Shown: positions 16,545 to 30,975 of the stretch, one piece after another | Layout: each line of letters starts with the position of its first letter | Position numbering within the stretch: the first letter of the stretch is position 1 | DNA from: Bacillus thuringiensis | GTDB taxonomy: Bacteria > Bacillota > Bacilli > Bacillales > Bacillaceae_G | Length of the DNA: 64,000 nt | Assembly: GCF_022095615.2 (NCBI RefSeq) | Contig: NZ_CP155559.1 | Span: 4,803,501-4,867,500 of the forward strand | Reading direction: 5' to 3' | Translations under genes and position numbers: made by a program | Notes under the pieces: model-generated | Seen by the model: only the letters and a program-made list of their open reading frames with translations | The model's database searches: none | What the model was told of the DNA's origin: nothing

Positions 16545-17012
16545 TTACATCTTTTGGCGATCACGGAACGCGCGTGCAATTTCACGTTTTGCTTCTTTTT
16601 CTTTTAAATCGTTACGCTTATCATATTGCTTTTTACCTTTTGCTAAACCAAGTGCCATTTTTGCAAATCCATTTTTCAAATAGATTCTAACTGGAACTAA
16701 TGCATAGCCTGTTTCTTTTGAAGCACCCGTTAACTTCTCAATTTCTTTTTTATGAAGAAGTAACTTTCTCGTACGAAGCGGATCATGGTTGAAACGATTC
16801 CCTTGCTCGTACGTACTAATATGCATATTATGAACCCATACTTCACCATTATGTACACGTGCAAACGCATCTTTCAAGTTCACGCGTCCAGCGCGAATCG
16901 ACTTAATTTCCGTTCCTTGAAGGACAAGCCCTGCCTCGTATGTTTCTTCGATGAAATAATCATGAAATGCTTTTTTATTTTGTGCAATAACCTTACCTGT
17001 ACCCTTTGGCAT
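16545..17012 (-). CDS. smpB: SsrA-binding protein SmpB
   Basis: 155 residues, the full length of the family. SmpB binds the tRNA-like domain of tmRNA and mimics the codon-anticodon stem in the decoding site. The core [35 protein letters not shown] and the C-terminal basic helix ending in [14 protein letters not shown] are typical. ATG 17012 has GAGGGACG upstream. It sits 125 bp before ssrA and follows rnr after a repeat-filled 248-bp gap. Confidence 0.97.
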   Translation of the reverse strand: MPKGTGKVIAQNKKAFHDYFIEETYEAGLVLQGTEIKSIRAGRVNLKDAFARVHNGEVWVHNMHISTYEQGNRFNHDPLRTRKLLLHKKEIEKLTGASKETGYALVPVRIYLKNGFAKMALGLAKGKKQYDKRNDLKEKEAKREIARAFRDRQKM

Positions 17013-17052
17013 ATAACGTCCCTCCTCTATTTTTACTATTGTAACAAATGTT

Positions 17053-17162
17053 AATAAAAAGCGAAAGTGGCTCGCTCAGAATGTGAGGTGAATGGAGCTT
17101 CTGACCTTGAGGCGCTCTTTGCCTCTCGGGAAGAAGCGAAGCCGCCAAACATTCTAGCCACT
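17053..17162. repeat. Structured repeat element with 25-bp duplicated head
   Basis: Begins with AATAAAAAGCGAAAGTGGCTCGCTC (here 17053-17077, repeated exactly at 17176-17200). The element closes on itself: AGTGGCT-5nt-AGAATGT (17066-17084) pairs with ACATTCT-AGCCACT (17149-17162), enclosing smaller stems such as GAGGC/GCCTC. Noncoding, between rnr and smpB. Confidence 0.65.
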
Positions 17163-17175
17163 GTAGCTGGATTAC

Positions 17176-17210
17176 AATAAAAAGCGAAAGTGGCTCGCTC
17201 TCAAGCCACT
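17176..17210. repeat. Second, short copy of the structured repeat head
   Basis: The same 25-bp head, then directly TCAAGCCACT, so that AGTGGCT (17189-17195) pairs with AGCCACT (17204-17210) as a simple hairpin. It looks like an internal-deletion form of the neighbouring full element. Confidence 0.6.
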
Positions 17211-17220
17211 AATAAAAAAG

Positions 17221-17253
17221 AAAAAGCCCCGCTTTTCATCAAAGCGAAGCCCT
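17221..17253 (-). terminator. Terminator of rnr
   Basis: On the minus strand GGGCTTCGCTTT pairs with AAAGCGGGGCTT (several G-U) over a short loop, followed by TTTTTC TTTTT. It stands 8 bp after the rnr stop. Confidence 0.8.
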
Positions 17254-17260
17254 CCTTTTC

Positions 17261-19699
17261 TTACTTACGCTTTTTCTTTTTCTTCTTGAATCCTGGTACA
17301 TTTTCGAAGAATGCTTTTTTCTTCTTGCCGTTACCATCTTTTTTCCCTGGCTGACTAGCGGACGTGGAAGTGGAAGTGGAAGCAGAAGCTGATCCTCTTC
17401 CTTTTCCTTTGCCACCACGGTCAAATTTTCTACCTGTGCCACGTTCACCGCCGCGCTCATTACTGCGCTCGCTACGTCCACCGCGTTTCTTTCTGCCTGT
17501 TCTTGGCTGTTCGATAACGACTGGACGATCTTTGAATTTACGACGAGGTGTACCTTTCATGCCAACGATTTCAAAGTCGATTGCGCGCTCATCTTTATTT
17601 ACGTTAATAACACGAATTGTAATTTCGTCACCGATGCGGAATACGTTACCTGTACGTTCTCCAATCATCGCAAAATGTTTTTCGTCATAACGATAATAAT
17701 CATCTGTTAAATAGCTAACGTGTACAAGACCTTCAATTGTATTTGGAAGCTCTACGAATAAACCGAAGTTTGTTACAGAGCTAATCATACCGTCATACTC
17801 TTCGCCGACCTTATCAACCATATACTCCGCTTTTTTCATTTCGTCTGTTTCACGTTCTGCTTCAACAGCACGGCGTTCCATATTAGAAGAATGCTCTGCT
17901 ATCTCAGGTAAGTTTTCACGCCATTTTGCTTGTGTTTCATGGTCGACTTTACCATTAATGATATATTCACGAATTAATCTATGAACAATCGTATCTGGGT
18001 AACGACGAATTGGCGATGTGAAATGCGTGTAGAACTCAGTTGATAAGCCGAAATGTCCTAAGCTTTCCGAATCGTAACGCGCTTGCTTCATTGAACGAAG
18101 CATTACTGTTGAAATAACTACTTCTTCCGGCTGTCCTTGAACCATTTCAAGAATTTGTTGCAGCGCACGAGGATGTATTTCATTCGCACGTCCTTTTACT
18201 GCATATCCGAAGTTCGTTACAAACTCGAAGAAACGTTCCAGCTTATCTTCTTTCGGATCTTCATGGACACGGTACATGAATGGTACGTTCATCCAGTGGA
18301 AATGCTCTGCTACTGTTTCGTTCGCAACAAGCATAAATTCTTCAATTAACTTCTCTGATACAGAACGATCACGCATAACAACATCTGTCGGTTTTCCTTC
18401 TTCATCTACTAATACTTTCGCTTCTTTAAAGTCAAAGTCGATTGCACCACGGCGCATACGTTTTTCACGTAAAATTTGTGCCAATTGACCCATCTCTTTA
18501 AACATCGGTACGAGCAGCTCATAACGTTTGATTAACTCTTCGTCCTCATCTTCTAAAATGCTTCTTACGTCAGCATACGTCATACGCTCTGTCGTTTTAA
18601 TCACACTTTGGAAAATCTCGTGCTTTACAACGTCACCTAAGTTATTGATTTCCATTTCACAAGATAACGTCAGACGGTCTACTTTCGGATTTAACGAACA
18701 AATACCGTTAGATAGACGATGCGGAATCATCGGAATTACACGGTCAACAAGATATACACTCGTCGCTCTCTCTGCTGCTTCGACATCAATTGGAGAACCT
18801 TCTTGAACGTAATGACTTACATCCGCAATATGAACGCCAAGCTTGTAGTTACCATTCTCAAGCTTTGTTACTGTAACGGCGTCATCTAAATCTTTCGCAT
18901 CTGCACCGTCGATTGTTACAATCATTTGGTCACGTAGGTCACGGCGATCTTTTAAATCTTCTTCTGAAATCGTTTCTGGTACACTGTTTGCATGCTCCAT
19001 CACTTCTTCAGGGAATGCTAAAGGTAAATGATGTTTATGAATGACAGATAAAATATCTACTCCTGGATCATTTTTATGACCTAGAATTTGAATAACTTCA
19101 CCTTCTGCACTTAAACGATTCTCTGGATAGCTCGTAATTTTCACAACTACTTTATGGCCTTCTACAGCACCCATTGATGCACTTTTCAAGATAAAGATAT
19201 CACTTGTCCAGCGCTTATTGTCAGGTATAACAAATCCAAAGTTTTTCGATTCTGTATATGTACCAACTAGTTCTTTCGTTCCACGCTCTAAAATACGTAC
19301 AATTGAACCTTCTTGGCGTGATCCACTTGATTGTGCGCTAACACGAGCTAATACTGTATCGCCATGAAGTGCACCGTTTAACTCTGTAGGCGGAATGAAA
19401 AGATCATCGTCCCCCGTTTTCTTCTCGTCTGGTACAACGAATGCAAAGCCACGTGCATGTCCAATTAATTTACCACGCACTAAATTCATCTTTTCAGGAA
19501 GACCGTAACGGTTGCTACGTGTACGAATAACAAGCCCCTTCTCTTCCATCATTACAAGTGCCTTTACAAAATCTTTAAAGCCCTCAGAACCTTCAATTCC
19601 AAATGCCTCTTCTAACTCTTGTATCGTTAGCGGTTTATACGCTTCTTCTCTCATAAATAATAACAACTTATCAATATGTTCTTGTATGATTTCTTCCAA
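17261..19699 (-). CDS. rnr: Ribonuclease R
   Basis: 812 residues, a 3'-5' exoribonuclease that degrades structured RNA and takes part in tmRNA-linked mRNA decay. Order: N-terminal winged helix (1-65), cold-shock domains (about 80-230), RNB catalytic domain with the acidic motif [12 protein letters not shown] and [13 protein letters not shown], then an S1 domain (about 625-705, [17 protein letters not shown]) and a long basic, Gly/Ser/Lys-rich tail ending in a KKKKKRK cluster. The start is TTG 19699 with GGAGG 9 bases upstream. Located upstream of smpB and ssrA. Confidence 0.96.
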   Translation of the reverse strand: MEEIIQEHIDKLLLFMREEAYKPLTIQELEEAFGIEGSEGFKDFVKALVMMEEKGLVIRTRSNRYGLPEKMNLVRGKLIGHARGFAFVVPDEKKTGDDDLFIPPTELNGALHGDTVLARVSAQSSGSRQEGSIVRILERGTKELVGTYTESKNFGFVIPDNKRWTSDIFILKSASMGAVEGHKVVVKITSYPENRLSAEGEVIQILGHKNDPGVDILSVIHKHHLPLAFPEEVMEHANSVPETISEEDLKDRRDLRDQMIVTIDGADAKDLDDAVTVTKLENGNYKLGVHIADVSHYVQEGSPIDVEAAERATSVYLVDRVIPMIPHRLSNGICSLNPKVDRLTLSCEMEINNLGDVVKHEIFQSVIKTTERMTYADVRSILEDEDEELIKRYELLVPMFKEMGQLAQILREKRMRRGAIDFDFKEAKVLVDEEGKPTDVVMRDRSVSEKLIEEFMLVANETVAEHFHWMNVPFMYRVHEDPKEDKLERFFEFVTNFGYAVKGRANEIHPRALQQILEMVQGQPEEVVISTVMLRSMKQARYDSESLGHFGLSTEFYTHFTSPIRRYPDTIVHRLIREYIINGKVDHETQAKWRENLPEIAEHSSNMERRAVEAERETDEMKKAEYMVDKVGEEYDGMISSVTNFGLFVELPNTIEGLVHVSYLTDDYYRYDEKHFAMIGERTGNVFRIGDEITIRVINVNKDERAIDFEIVGMKGTPRRKFKDRPVVIEQPRTGRKKRGGRSERSNERGGERGTGRKFDRGGKGKGRGSASASTSTSTSASQPGKKDGNGKKKKAFFENVPGFKKKKKKRK

Positions 19700-19742
19700 G
19701 CAGAAATACCTCCTTTAAACCCTTATATTATTTAGTGTATCC

Positions 19743-19790
19743 GAAAGATGGGGGATGTATAAAGCGAAACTTCAATCATCTCCCAATGAT
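19743..19790. repeat. Relic of the bcr1-like element (5' part)
   Basis: TATAAAGCGAAACTTCAATCA-TCTCCCAATGATT resembles the first 45 bases of the element at 22384-22539 (TATAAAGTGAAACTTTAATCA, G/C-rich hairpin, TGATTATT). Only the head is left. Confidence 0.4.
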
Positions 19791-19833
19791 TTTTTTACAG
19801 CTTCCATAAAAAATTCCCTTATGAAAAAAAGAG

Positions 19834-19860
19834 GCAACTAGATCTTACCAATCTAGTTGC
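19834..19860 (-). terminator. Terminator overlapping the esterase stop codon
   Basis: GCAACTAGAT / ATCTAGTTGC on the minus strand with a 7-nt loop, then CC and T-rich sequence. The last sense codons form the 5' arm and the TAA lies in the loop. Confidence 0.85.
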
Positions 19861-20588
19861 TCCAAGAAGTTATATACATCCTCATGTAGCTCGTCACGTT
19901 GCTTATCAAGTGTAATGACATGCGTAGAGTCTTCATACCATTTAATATCTTTTAACGTAGATTCTACACCGTTATAAATAATGTTAGCACTATCTGTATT
20001 AATCATTTCATCATGACGTGCTTGTACAACAAATGTCGGTGCATAAATCATATCCACATTGTTACGTACGTCAGCAATTAATTGTTGTAATGCTTTTAAT
20101 GTATTCATCGGTGTCTTTTGGAATTCCAACATTTCTTGTTCAATTTGCTCTGGTGATTTTTGCTCACGTTTTTTATATTCGCGGGCATATGCCAATATAC
20201 CTTGGTACATCGTTTCTTCACTCTTAATATACATTGGTGCACACATTGGTACTACACCTAAAACCGGTACTGTATAACCTAATTTTAAAGAAAATACGCC
20301 GCCAAGTGATAATCCAGCAACAGCAATTTTCTCAAAGCCTTTATCTTTTAAAAGCTGATATGCTTCCATTACGTCTTGCCACCAATCTTCAGGACCTGTA
20401 TGAACAAGCTCTTCTGGTGGTACACCGTGCCCTTTAAAAATTGGCGCATGACAAGTGTAGCCTTTCTTCTCTAAGAAACGCCCTAACATACGTACATCAG
20501 CTGAGTTTCCTGTGAAACCATGTAGTAATAAAACAGCGCGGTCTCCACCCTCAAATGTAAATGGTTTCGGAGATGCTAATTTCATCAT
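19845..20588 (-). CDS. est: Carboxylesterase (Est/YvaK family)
   Basis: A 247-residue alpha/beta hydrolase acting on short- to medium-chain esters, close to the thermostable monoacylglycerol-lipase-like Est30 group. The oxyanion region LLLHGFTGN, nucleophile GLSLGG (Ser about 94), acid in QARHDEMI and histidine in STHVI are all visible. ATG 20588 has GAGGAG. It lies between secG and rnr, the conserved Bacillus order secG-est-rnr-smpB. Confidence 0.93.
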   Translation of the reverse strand: MMKLASPKPFTFEGGDRAVLLLHGFTGNSADVRMLGRFLEKKGYTCHAPIFKGHGVPPEELVHTGPEDWWQDVMEAYQLLKDKGFEKIAVAGLSLGGVFSLKLGYTVPVLGVVPMCAPMYIKSEETMYQGILAYAREYKKREQKSPEQIEQEMLEFQKTPMNTLKALQQLIADVRNNVDMIYAPTFVVQARHDEMINTDSANIIYNGVESTLKDIKWYEDSTHVITLDKQRDELHEDVYNFLEQLDW

Positions 20589-20701
20589 GTACTTCTCCTC
20601 TTTCTCTTCTGTAATCTAGTCGTATTCTTTCTATATCTTAGTGTACCATATTTATATTTCTATAATCTAATTAGAAACATCTTTCAAATGGCAAAATAAA
20701 A

Positions 20702-20742
20702 AAAGAAGAACCATTAGTACATCTTACTAACGCTTCTTCTTT
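20702..20742 (-). terminator. Terminator of secG
   Basis: AAAGAAGAA / TTCTTCTTT with an inner TTAGTA / TACTAA stem; an A-run on the plus strand gives the minus-strand T-run. Confidence 0.75.
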
Positions 20743-20747
20743 CAATT

Positions 20748-20981
20748 CTATAAATTTAAGTACGTAACAGCAATTGTTAATACGAAGAATAGAACAGCTA
20801 AAACAATTGTAATACGGTTTAATACTGCTTCAATTCCACGTGCTTTTTGCTTACCAAATAATTGCTCTGCACCGCCTGAAATTGCACCTGAAAGGCCTGA
20901 GCTATTACTAGACTGCATAAGTACCATAACAATCATTAAAATCGATACAATAATAAGTAAAACGGATAATAACGTATGCAC
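20748..20981 (-). CDS. secG: Preprotein translocase subunit SecG
   Basis: 77 residues with two TM helices (3-22 and 54-75) separated by the conserved [23 protein letters not shown] loop. SecG stimulates SecYEG-dependent export. The start is GTG 20981 with GGAGG 8 bases upstream. Upstream of est and rnr. Confidence 0.95.
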   Translation of the reverse strand: MHTLLSVLLIIVSILMIVMVLMQSSNSSGLSGAISGGAEQLFGKQKARGIEAVLNRITIVLAVLFFVLTIAVTYLNL

Positions 20982-21036
20982 TTGGCGTACCTCCTACAAA
21001 GATTCAGTTATTTTAACTGTAGCATAAATTCTATAG

Positions 21037-21069
21037 AAAAGCGAGAGCTATAAAGTCGCTCTCGCTTTT
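21037..21069 (-). terminator. Terminator of cidAB
   Basis: AAAAGCGAGAG / CTCTCGCTTTT, a perfect 11-bp stem 7 bp after the cidB stop; symmetric enough to work both ways. Confidence 0.8.
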
Positions 21070-21075
21070 CTTCTA

Positions 21076-21771
21076 TTACATAAACATCATTGCAAATAAC
21101 GGCCCGAGCAAACATGTCAAAATTGCTGTTAATGTCATTGTTACCGATCCAATAACACCTTCATGTTCATTATTTTTCATTGCTCTCATTACACCCATAA
21201 TATGAGAAGCACATCCAAATCCGATACCTTTACCAACTGAGTTTGTAACGCGGCTCCATTTTAATAAAAGTGGGCCGGTAATCGTTCCAGTAATACCTGC
21301 GATAACAACGAAAGCTGCTGTTAATGAAGGTACACCACCAACTTGCTCTGAAACACTCATCGCAACTGGCATTGTCACCGATTTTGGTAAAGAAGATAAA
21401 ATTAAGCTTTTATCTGTTCCCATAAGTGATGCGATGGCAAAATCACTTGCGATTGCAACTGTTGTCCCTACTAATACGCCACCAGCAATCGGTACAATAT
21501 ATTTTTGCAGAACATGACGTTGTTTATAAAGAGGAATGGCAAATGCTACAACACCGGGTCCTAGCAGCTTGGCAATCCAGCCACCACCACTTTCCATATA
21601 ATGTTGATATGGTATATCAAGCATGATGAATAAGAAAGCCATTAATCCTGTTGCTACAAGCATTGGAATGGTGAATGGTGTTGGAAATAATGTATAGATT
21701 TTTTTAGATAATTGGTATAATAGCACCGTAAAAAGAACCCAACCGATTCCGATTAATATTTGGCTCATCAC
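21076..21771 (-). CDS. cidB: LrgB/CidB family membrane protein
   Basis: 231 residues, about seven or eight TM helices, with the family's PKSVTMPVAMSVSEQVGGVPSLTA and GFGCASHIMGVMRAMKNNEHEG stretches. CidB/LrgB proteins act with CidA/LrgA partners in murein-hydrolase control, overflow-metabolite transport and lysis. It overlaps its partner gene by 4 bp. No CidR-type LysR gene is adjacent. Confidence 0.88.
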   Translation of the reverse strand: MMSQILIGIGWVLFTVLLYQLSKKIYTLFPTPFTIPMLVATGLMAFLFIMLDIPYQHYMESGGGWIAKLLGPGVVAFAIPLYKQRHVLQKYIVPIAGGVLVGTTVAIASDFAIASLMGTDKSLILSSLPKSVTMPVAMSVSEQVGGVPSLTAAFVVIAGITGTITGPLLLKWSRVTNSVGKGIGFGCASHIMGVMRAMKNNEHEGVIGSVTMTLTAILTCLLGPLFAMMFM

Positions 21772-22133
21772 GACTCTCTTTCCTTTCTATTCGCAAGATA
21801 TTGTCCCGTATGTCCTGCGACAATAATAATTAAAAATGTACTCGCTACAATTGTAATGAAAAGAGAAATTCCTTTACTCATAAAAAAAGCACCGTAATTC
21901 ATTAGGCCAAGCGTTGGCGGAATTAATAAAAACGGCATAATAGCAACGAGTGTTTCTGCTCCTAAATCGAACCATTTCACTGGAAGGACTTTTAGGCTAA
22001 GTAAAACAAGTAAGAGGAACATTCCGATTAAACTTCCTGGAATCGGAATGTTTAACATTTCTTGTACCCAATTTCCAACCATATAAAAAACGTAAAGAGC
22101 AGCAATTTGGACAAGAATCTTTGTAAATTTCAT
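21768..22133 (-). CDS. cidA: CidA/LrgA family holin-like protein
   Basis: 121 residues, four TM helices; the conserved IPIPGSLIGMFLLLVLL and FLLIPPTLGLMNYG segments identify the LrgA/CidA family. Three ATG codons are close together; the third (22133) lies 9 nt after AGGG and gives MKFTKILVQ, while the first (22142) has the Shine-Dalgarno too near. Holin-like or transport partner of the CidB protein encoded directly downstream. Confidence 0.88.
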   Translation of the reverse strand: MKFTKILVQIAALYVFYMVGNWVQEMLNIPIPGSLIGMFLLLVLLSLKVLPVKWFDLGAETLVAIMPFLLIPPTLGLMNYGAFFMSKGISLFITIVASTFLIIIVAGHTGQYLANRKERES

Positions 22134-22383
22134 GTTCATCATCCCTCATGTTTATACGATCTTCTCTTAATATCTTTATCATAGTATAAATTGTAAAAAG
22201 CTGCAATTTATCAACTTGACAGCAAAAACAGCCTATGTTATACGCTTACACCCTTGATATGACTGCATTTCTAATCGGAAATTAAGTCAAAAACCTTGAC
22301 CTAATATAAAAAGTTTTTATTTTCTGAATTTGTAATGTTGTTATTTCAATAAAATAATCTTTTTATCCTTAAGCTTACATATA

Positions 22384-22539
22384 TATAAAGTGAAACTTTA
22401 ATCAGTGGGGGGTCTTCATCCCCCACTGATTATTAGCTGAACCAATCGGACTTTTATGGGCAGTTGATCCCCCACCTAAATTCTTTGCTTTCGCTGAATT
22501 TTGAGGTGGGGGTCTTACTGCCCATTAAAGTGGGATAAA
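22384..22539. repeat. Complete bcr1-like dispersed element (156 bp)
   Basis: From TATAAAGTGAAACTTTAATCA to GTGGGATAAA. Two hairpins: CAGTGGGGG/CCCCCACTG and a long one, GGGCAGT...CCCCCACCT...AAATTC / GAATTT...AGGTGGGGG...ACTGCCC. Length and sequence fit the bcr1 repeat of B. cereus-group chromosomes (from memory, not searched). It occupies much of the 425-bp cidA-nucleoside hydrolase gap and ends 20 bp before the next start codon; the rest of the gap is A/T-rich without a clear feature. Confidence 0.8.
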
Positions 22540-22558
22540 TAAGATAGGTGGTGAACAT

Positions 22559-23509
22559 ATGCCCAAAAAGGTTCTTATTTTTTGTGATCCTGGGATTGAT
22601 GATACGATGGCTCTCCTCTTAGCATTCTTTATCAATGAAATAGAAATCGTGGGCATTGTTGCTGATTACGGCAATGTTCCAAAAGAAATGGCCGTACAAA
22701 ACGCTCATTTTCTTAAGAACGAAGCAAAGGATAGAAACATCAAGATATTTGGTGGATCAGAACGCCCACTTACTGGCGCCCCTCCTGCTTTCTTTACGGA
22801 AGTACACGGGAAACAAGGGCTCGGGCCAATTATTCCAAAGGGACATGTGACTAACGGAGAAATGGAGAATTTTTTCGAAGTTATTCCTCTTATTGAACAG
22901 TATAAAGATGAATTAATCATTGTTAGTTTAGGCAGACTTACCTCCCTAGCAATTTTATTCATCTTATGTAAACAGCTCATGAAGCAAATTAAATCTTACT
23001 ACGTAATGGGCGGTGCCTTTTTACATCCTGGTAATGTGACCCCTATTTCAGAAGCGAACTTTTATGGCGATCCTACTGCCGCTAATATAGTCCTTCAATC
23101 CTCACCTAACATGTACATCTATCCATTAAACGTCACTCAGTATTCCATCATTACACCAGAAATGGCTGAATACATTGAAGCAAAAGGAAAAGCCCCACTC
23201 GTCAAACCGTTATTCGATCATTATTACTACGGCTATTATAAAGACGCCTTACCCCATTTAAAGGGGAGCCCCTTCCATGACACAATGCCAATACTCGCTT
23301 TACTTGATAACTCTATGTTTACGTATCACAAATCACCTATCGTTGTCATGACGGAATCCTATGCACAAGGAGCAAGCATTGGAGAATTTCGCTCTTTAGG
23401 AGAATCTAAACCATTTATTGATCGGCCGAGTCATCAAATCGCAATTGATTTTGATTATAACCGTTTCTTTAAACATTTCATGTCACTTATGACGGGTGAG
23501 CAATTTTAA
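22559..23509 (+). CDS. Inosine/uridine-preferring nucleoside hydrolase
   Basis: 316 residues; hydrolyses the N-glycosidic bond of ribonucleosides for salvage. The Ca2+-binding DPGIDDTMALLLAF motif is near the N-terminus, with GSERPLTG, YVMGGAF and the C-terminal SPFHDTMPILALL (HD ligand pair). ATG 22559 has GGTGG. The promoter, if local, must lie in or before the bcr1-like element that ends just upstream. It converges with the glycolytic operon. Confidence 0.9.
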   Translation: MPKKVLIFCDPGIDDTMALLLAFFINEIEIVGIVADYGNVPKEMAVQNAHFLKNEAKDRNIKIFGGSERPLTGAPPAFFTEVHGKQGLGPIIPKGHVTNGEMENFFEVIPLIEQYKDELIIVSLGRLTSLAILFILCKQLMKQIKSYYVMGGAFLHPGNVTPISEANFYGDPTAANIVLQSSPNMYIYPLNVTQYSIITPEMAEYIEAKGKAPLVKPLFDHYYYGYYKDALPHLKGSPFHDTMPILALLDNSMFTYHKSPIVVMTESYAQGASIGEFRSLGESKPFIDRPSHQIAIDFDYNRFFKHFMSLMTGEQF

Positions 23510-23513
23510 GCAT

Positions 23514-23546
23514 AAAAAAAACAGACCGTGATTTCTCACGGTCTGT
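23514..23546 (-). terminator. Terminator of the glycolytic operon
   Basis: ACAGACCGTG / CACGGTCTGT with a 6-nt loop; eight A on the plus strand give the minus-strand T-run. It also lies just after the nucleoside hydrolase gene. Confidence 0.9.
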
Positions 23547-23561
23547 CGTTATTTTCTACAA

Positions 23562-28386
<4,825 letters not shown>

Positions 28387-28465
28387 TGGATTTCCCTCCG
28401 ACTACTAGTTAGGATTGACAAAACCCACTCAAAAGCTTAACACATTTGCTTTTAAAACGAAAGAA

Positions 28466-28493
28466 GAGAGAGAGGGAACAAACCCTCTCCCTC
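28466..28493 (-). terminator. Intercistronic hairpin between gap and pgk
   Basis: On the minus strand GAGGGAGAGGG-6nt-CCCTCTCTCTC (one G-U) followed by TTCTTTCGTTTT. It probably acts as a partial terminator or as a 3' stabiliser of a gap-only mRNA; not proven. Confidence 0.55.
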
Positions 28494-28525
28494 GTTTTGT
28501 CATTGATTACTTATATAATTAAGAA

Positions 28526-29551
<1,026 letters not shown>

Positions 29552-29556
29552 TTATA

Positions 29557-30585
29557 TTAAAGGGTAATACCCTTTGTTAACTGTTTTGCTGCACCTTCAT
29601 CTGTAATTAGAATTGAAGTGTGCCCTTGTTTAATTACAGCCTGTATTGCCTTTGCCTTTGAAGAACCTCCAGCGACTGCAACAACGTGAGATACATGTTG
29701 TAAATCCTCAAGTTGCATACCAACTGTTCTTACTTTATGAACAACATTTCCTTGTTCATTAAAGTAATAACCGAAAGCTTCGCCTACTGCTTCGCTTGCT
29801 TGAATCTTTAACCAATCTGCTTCTGAAGTATTTCTGCGACGTGCCATTGTTAACGCATCACCTATTCCATGAATGACGATATTGGAAGATCGAATCAACT
29901 CAAGAACTTCTTTCACGGAAGGCTCTGTCACAATAGACGCATATGCTTCGCTACTAACATGGTCTGGAACATACAATAAGCGATAATTACTCATCGTATT
30001 TTGCGCCATCTTGGCACAAATGGTATTGGCTTCTAATTCGACACCTTCTCCAATTCCACCACGTGCTGGGACAAATAGCATATGTAAATCTTTGCAATCA
30101 AGCTGCATCATGTCCGCAGCAGCAGCTAGCGTAGTTCCTCCAGCCACAGCAACGATATTATTCACTGTCAGACGGTCTTTTATACAAGTCACACAAGCAC
30201 GGCCCATCTCCAGTTTGACCCAAGGTGATTCATCACTATCACCAGGGACAACGAAAACTTCATCCAAGTCTAATGTTTCCTTAAGTTGCTTTTCTAAAAC
30301 CTTTAACCCGGAAATTTCTTTCATAAAGTCTTCCAAAGCAAGAACTAAAGCTGTTCCTTCTTCTGTCAAAGTCATTCCAGAAGAAGCGACGTGAACTAAG
30401 TTTTGTTCTTTCAAAACTTGAACTTCACTTCGCAATACTCGTTCTGTCATACCGAGACTTGCTGACAAATTTCTTCTTCCAATCGGCTGCATGAGCCTAA
30501 TGTATTGAAGAATTTGCATTCTCGTTTGCATAACAGGTAGCAGATCAGGTAATAATTTTTTTGTGTTCTGAATCCATGAGCGCAT
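29557..30585 (-). CDS. cggR: Central glycolytic genes regulator CggR (SorC/DeoR type)
   Basis: About 342 residues: N-terminal helix-turn-helix (IGRRNLSASLGMTERVLRSEVQVL) and a sugar-isomerase-like effector domain (VAVAGGTTLAAAADMM, FVPARGG, GIGDALTMARRRNT, DEGAAKQL) that binds fructose-1,6-bisphosphate. It represses its own operon until glycolytic flux is high. The frame opens at 30600 with GTG, which lies inside the Shine-Dalgarno; ATG 30585 has GAGGAG 7 bases upstream and is preferred. The operator lies 40 bp upstream. Confidence 0.96.
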   Translation of the reverse strand: MRSWIQNTKKLLPDLLPVMQTRMQILQYIRLMQPIGRRNLSASLGMTERVLRSEVQVLKEQNLVHVASSGMTLTEEGTALVLALEDFMKEISGLKVLEKQLKETLDLDEVFVVPGDSDESPWVKLEMGRACVTCIKDRLTVNNIVAVAGGTTLAAAADMMQLDCKDLHMLFVPARGGIGEGVELEANTICAKMAQNTMSNYRLLYVPDHVSSEAYASIVTEPSVKEVLELIRSSNIVIHGIGDALTMARRRNTSEADWLKIQASEAVGEAFGYYFNEQGNVVHKVRTVGMQLEDLQHVSHVVAVAGGSSKAKAIQAVIKQGHTSILITDEGAAKQLTKGITL

Positions 30586-30624
30586 ATCTTTTCTCCTCAC
30601 TACATTGGTTCATTTTTCCTTGTG

Positions 30625-30660
30625 GTCACTTTACGTCCCGTAGTGACATTTTGTGTCCCA
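30625..30660 (-). promoter_or_regulatory. CggR operator (two direct repeats)
   Basis: On the minus strand TGGGAC-N6-TGTC-N4-CGGGAC-N6-TGAC, matching the B. subtilis operator CGGGACN6TGTCN4CGGGACN6TGTC with two changes. It is placed between a candidate promoter (TTACAA, 17 bp, ATTATT at about 30702-30674) and cggR, as expected for a roadblock repressor. Confidence 0.92.
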
Positions 30661-30720
30661 CATAGGTTAAAAAAATAATCCCTGCTACGTGTATTATTGT
30701 AACAGGAGATAGAAACTTAT

Positions 30721-30966
30721 TCAACTCTTAACTGCATTCTTTATATAGTTTATTATGACACCTTTGTGAATGTTACCGTATTCTACTTGTTTTCCTCCTA
30801 TTTCTACAACCGGAATCATTAGGTGATATTTTTCTAAAAGGTCATTATCTTCATATATATTTATTTCCTCGATTTGAAAAGAATATTCACATTGTACTTC
30901 CTGCAAAACTTGTTTTGCCTGCACGCAAAGACCACAATCTTTTTTTGTATACAGTACAACTTTCAT
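30721..30966 (-). CDS. Glutaredoxin-like thioredoxin-fold protein
   Basis: 81 residues with the CGLC redox motif (C11-C14) in LYTKKDCGLCVQAKQVL and the cis-proline region in MIPVVEIGG. Belongs to the short glutaredoxin/DUF836-like group; substrate unknown. The frame is open from 30975, but ATG 30966 fits the AGGTG Shine-Dalgarno, which itself overlaps the stop of the sigma-54 gene, so the two are coupled. Next downstream is the cggR promoter. Confidence 0.8.
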   Translation of the reverse strand: MKVVLYTKKDCGLCVQAKQVLQEVQCEYSFQIEEINIYEDNDLLEKYHLMIPVVEIGGKQVEYGNIHKGVIINYIKNAVKS

Positions 30967-30975
30967 ATTCTTCAC

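Noticed and set aside
17239..17481. 80-codon minus-strand frame overlapping the rnr C-terminus
   Set aside because: It is a shadow of the Lys/Arg/Gly-rich RNase R tail in another frame, without a ribosome site.
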